From: Sinanaerobacter chloroacetimidivorans
Lineage (GTDB): Bacteria > Bacillota > Clostridia > Peptostreptococcales > Anaerovoracaceae
Assembly (NCBI RefSeq): GCF_018128545.1
Contig: NZ_JAGSND010000011.1
Location: 62,001-126,000 of the forward strand
Length of the DNA stretch: 64,000 nt
Reading direction: 5' to 3'
The notes under the pieces: model-generated
The model's input: only the letters and a program-made list of their open reading frames with translations
What the model was told of the DNA's origin: nothing
The model's database searches: none
Shown: positions 62,103 through 64,000 of the stretch, piece by piece
Position numbering within the stretch: position 1 is the stretch's first letter
Layout: every line of letters begins with the position of its first letter
Program-made: the position numbers and the translations under genes

Positions 62103-63134
62103 TCATTCTTTCTCCTTTAGCATGGCCTTTTTATTGATGTGAGAATATGCCATGGAACCTGATATGGCAACAATGATAATCAGCCCGCTGACAAGGGTCT
62201 GATATGCGTTTGGAATGTTGGCAAAAAATATAATCTTATTTACAAAGCTTAAAATCAAGGCTCCGACAATGGCCATATAGACGCTTCCCCGGCCTCCGGT
62301 CAGTGCAATCCCCCCAACAACTGCGGCTGCGATGGCCTTTAAGGTCATCGGGTCTCCCATTCTCGCATCTCCCGATTGGTTCTGCCCTACAAAGAACAGC
62401 GCTGCCAGAAAAATGAATACGGAATTGATAATACATGCCATCATTTGCACCTTTGCAGTGTTGATTCCTGTGGAATAAGCACTGTCATTATTACTGCCCA
62501 CTGCATAGATATATCTGCCGGTCTTAGTCTTACTTATGAAATACCAGAACAGGCAGCCGACAATCAATAACCCCAGAGCAGGCTGTAAAACCGAGCCGAT
62601 TGCCTGAACAAACCCGGGAACTCCCTCTGCTGCCTTAGCATCATAGAAGATCTTAAACCATTTTACCGATTCTCCGCCGGGAGTAGGCCTGATAAAAAGC
62701 GCTGCTCCAAGCCATATGTAAGAGGTTGCGAAGGTGATGATGACCGGCGGAATTCTCAGATATCCGATCCCTATCCCATTGATCACACCAATGAGCACAG
62801 CAACTGCAAAGGCAATGACAAGAGCGTAAGCTCCAGTAACCGGACTATCCTGCTTCATGATATAAGTCAATACACAGGTAAGAAGCGAAAGGGCCGCACC
62901 TGCAGAGAGGTCGAGGCCTCCGGATATAATCACCACCGCCTGCCCCATTGCCAGCAGGATCAGCGGAACAAAAGCATTGATATTTCTGACGACGGAACCA
63001 CGTTCAAAAAAGTTATCCTGAAGGATAGCGGTAACGGCAAACATTACCAATAGAATCAACATGCTTGAAAACTCTTGCTTTAAAACAATCTTCTTAAAGC
63101 TTGAACTGAGTGAAACCTTTGTAATTTTATTCAT
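62103..63134 (-). CDS. ABC sugar/nucleoside transporter permease (RbsC type)
   Basis: 343 aa, paralogous to the neighbouring permease. Same signatures: VVIISGGLDLSAGAALSLLT, GVINGIGIGYLRIPPVIITF, GINTAKVQMMACIINSVFIF and AAVVGGIALTGGRGSVYMAIVG. Two different RbsC-type permeases suggest a heterodimeric channel, as in several purine-nucleoside and autoinducer-2 uptake systems. The start abuts the ATPase stop. Confidence 0.9.
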   Translation of the reverse strand: MNKITKVSLSSSFKKIVLKQEFSSMLILLVMFAVTAILQDNFFERGSVVRNINAFVPLILLAMGQAVVIISGGLDLSAGAALSLLTCVLTYIMKQDSPVTGAYALVIAFAVAVLIGVINGIGIGYLRIPPVIITFATSYIWLGAALFIRPTPGGESVKWFKIFYDAKAAEGVPGFVQAIGSVLQPALGLLIVGCLFWYFISKTKTGRYIYAVGSNNDSAYSTGINTAKVQMMACIINSVFIFLAALFFVGQNQSGDARMGDPMTLKAIAAAVVGGIALTGGRGSVYMAIVGALILSFVNKIIFFANIPNAYQTLVSGLIIIVAISGSMAYSHINKKAMLKEKE

Positions 63135-64000
63135 CTAGTTCACCTCCGTTGTCCGATTGACACGCATTGAAGCGGAAACAATTGCATCCTCATTGATATC
63201 ACACCCTTCAAGTGTTTCTACAAGCTGTCCTTCATACATGATCAGCACCCTGTCGCAATATTGAATCAGCTCTTCACTGTCGCTTGCATACAGGATGACA
63301 CTTGTATTCTTTTCCTTTACCATATCTACAATATATTGATATAAGTCCCTTTTCGCACCGATATCGACCCCCTTGGCCGGATCGGCAAGAAGTAATACAT
63401 TGATATCAAAGGTGAGCCACTTCCCGACAACAACCTTCTGCTGATTTCCCCCCGAAAGAGTTCCCACAGGTGTATCAATATTATGTGTTTTAACAGAAAG
63501 TGCCTTTACGATTTGCTCACATTCCTTCCTGTATTTTTTGGATGGTGTAAAAATTGGCTGACGCTTTAAAGCCAGTTTGGGGAATATGGTATTTTTATAG
63601 ACGGAGTCCTTGAGGAACAGCCCCTCAAGCTGCCTGTCACCGGGGACAAGCAGAATGCTGTTTCTTACAGCATTTACAGGCTTTGTAAGCTTTATTTTTC
63701 TTCCTTTGAGTTCAGCTTCACATTTCATCTCCGGATAAGCCCCTGCAAGTGCCAGCAAAAGTTCGTTCTGGCCCTGTCCTGCAAGACCTCCGATTCCTAA
63801 GACTTCACCTTTTCTCAGTTCAAAAGAGATGTCTCTCAGATGCTTTCCGTAGTTCATTCCCTTTATACTTAAAACAGTTTCACCGGCAATCTGTCTGTTC
63901 TCTATTTCACATTCTGTCTTTTTTGAGTCTCCTGTTATGTAGCCAATGATTCTTTCAGCATCCTTACCTTCTTTATGAAAATCGATGCTTGCTACGTTTT
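63135..64000 (-). CDS. ABC sugar/nucleoside transporter ATPase, C-terminal half (runs off the edge)
   Basis: The frame is open to the right edge, so the gene starts outside the window; 288 codons are visible, the second nucleotide-binding domain of an RbsA/MglA-type double ATPase. Degenerate Walker A GLAGQGQNE as normal for this half, signature LSGGNQQKVVVGKW intact, but the Walker B region reads LLLADPAKGVDIG where LLLDEPTKGVD is expected: Ala and Asp stand in for Asp and Glu. The half is therefore probably non-hydrolytic and the first half, outside the window, must do the work. A substrate-binding protein gene is expected further right. Confidence 0.88.
   Translation of the reverse strand, partial: NVASIDFHKEGKDAERIIGYITGDSKKTECEIENRQIAGETVLSIKGMNYGKHLRDISFELRKGEVLGIGGLAGQGQNELLLALAGAYPEMKCEAELKGRKIKLTKPVNAVRNSILLVPGDRQLEGLFLKDSVYKNTIFPKLALKRQPIFTPSKKYRKECEQIVKALSVKTHNIDTPVGTLSGGNQQKVVVGKWLTFDINVLLLADPAKGVDIGAKRDLYQYIVDMVKEKNTSVILYASDSEELIQYCDRVLIMYEGQLVETLEGCDINEDAIVSASMRVNRTTEVN

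Overview
The window reads as chromosome of an anaerobic, spore-forming Clostridia-type Firmicute. The support is spoIIR with a sigma-F-like promoter, a SPOCS/LysM spore-coat protein with a sigma-E-like promoter, an SLH surface protein, an acetoin-dehydrogenase type 2-oxoacid complex under an AcoR-like sigma-54 activator, and a molybdenum hydroxylase. Most genes are on the minus strand in compact operons with strong GGAGG ribosome sites.

Region by region. 1-9 kb: 5' part of hslO (Hsp33) coupled to a phosphohexomutase, an SLH protein, a MacB-like efflux operon (adaptor, ATPase, permease) and a divergent lipoprotein. 9-17 kb: a SARP/BTAD regulator, a large inverted repeat, two YtcJ-like amidohydrolases, an M20 peptidase and an NhaC antiporter. 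17-25 kb: acoA-acoB-acoC-acoL behind a sigma-54 promoter, with a divergent AcoR-like activator. 25-32 kb: a second sigma-54 operon (M24-fold hydrolase, beta-hydroxyacid dehydrogenase, bicupin, Na+/solute symporter and two micro-proteins of 33 and 34 aa) with its own divergent 675-aa activator. Both control regions carry TGTGMCA heptamers; in the second, six lie in tandem at 10-11 bp spacing. 32-45 kb: GutM-like protein, lipoate ligase (it can serve the lipoyl domains of the aco complex), AEC transporter, spoIIR, SipL-like coat protein, GntR regulator, ispE, tadA, cvpA and a metallo-beta-lactamase RNA-processing type protein.

45.3-54.1 kb is an accessory island at tRNA-Arg(CCU). It is AT-rich and holds fragments of the tRNA 3' part in both orientations, a truncated gene, an unknown 458-aa protein, a frameshifted IS256-type element, a three-gene cassette (Hanks-type kinase, unknown 428-aa protein, winged-helix/PD-(D/E)XK-like protein), a broken HU gene and a small helical protein. 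No integrase is visible. A HIT-family protein sits at the right end.

54.2-64 kb is one long minus-strand run: ABC transporter of the RbsA/RbsC type (incomplete at the window edge), GntR regulator, PLP-dependent D-cysteine desulfhydrase/ACC-deaminase-like enzyme, three-subunit molybdenum hydroxylase and a xanthine/uracil-type permease. It looks like a uptake and oxidation pathway for a purine or other N-heterocycle.

The best candidates for something undescribed are the M24/cupin/symporter operon with its phased activator sites and micro-proteins, and the kinase/unknown/nuclease-like cassette in the tRNA island.
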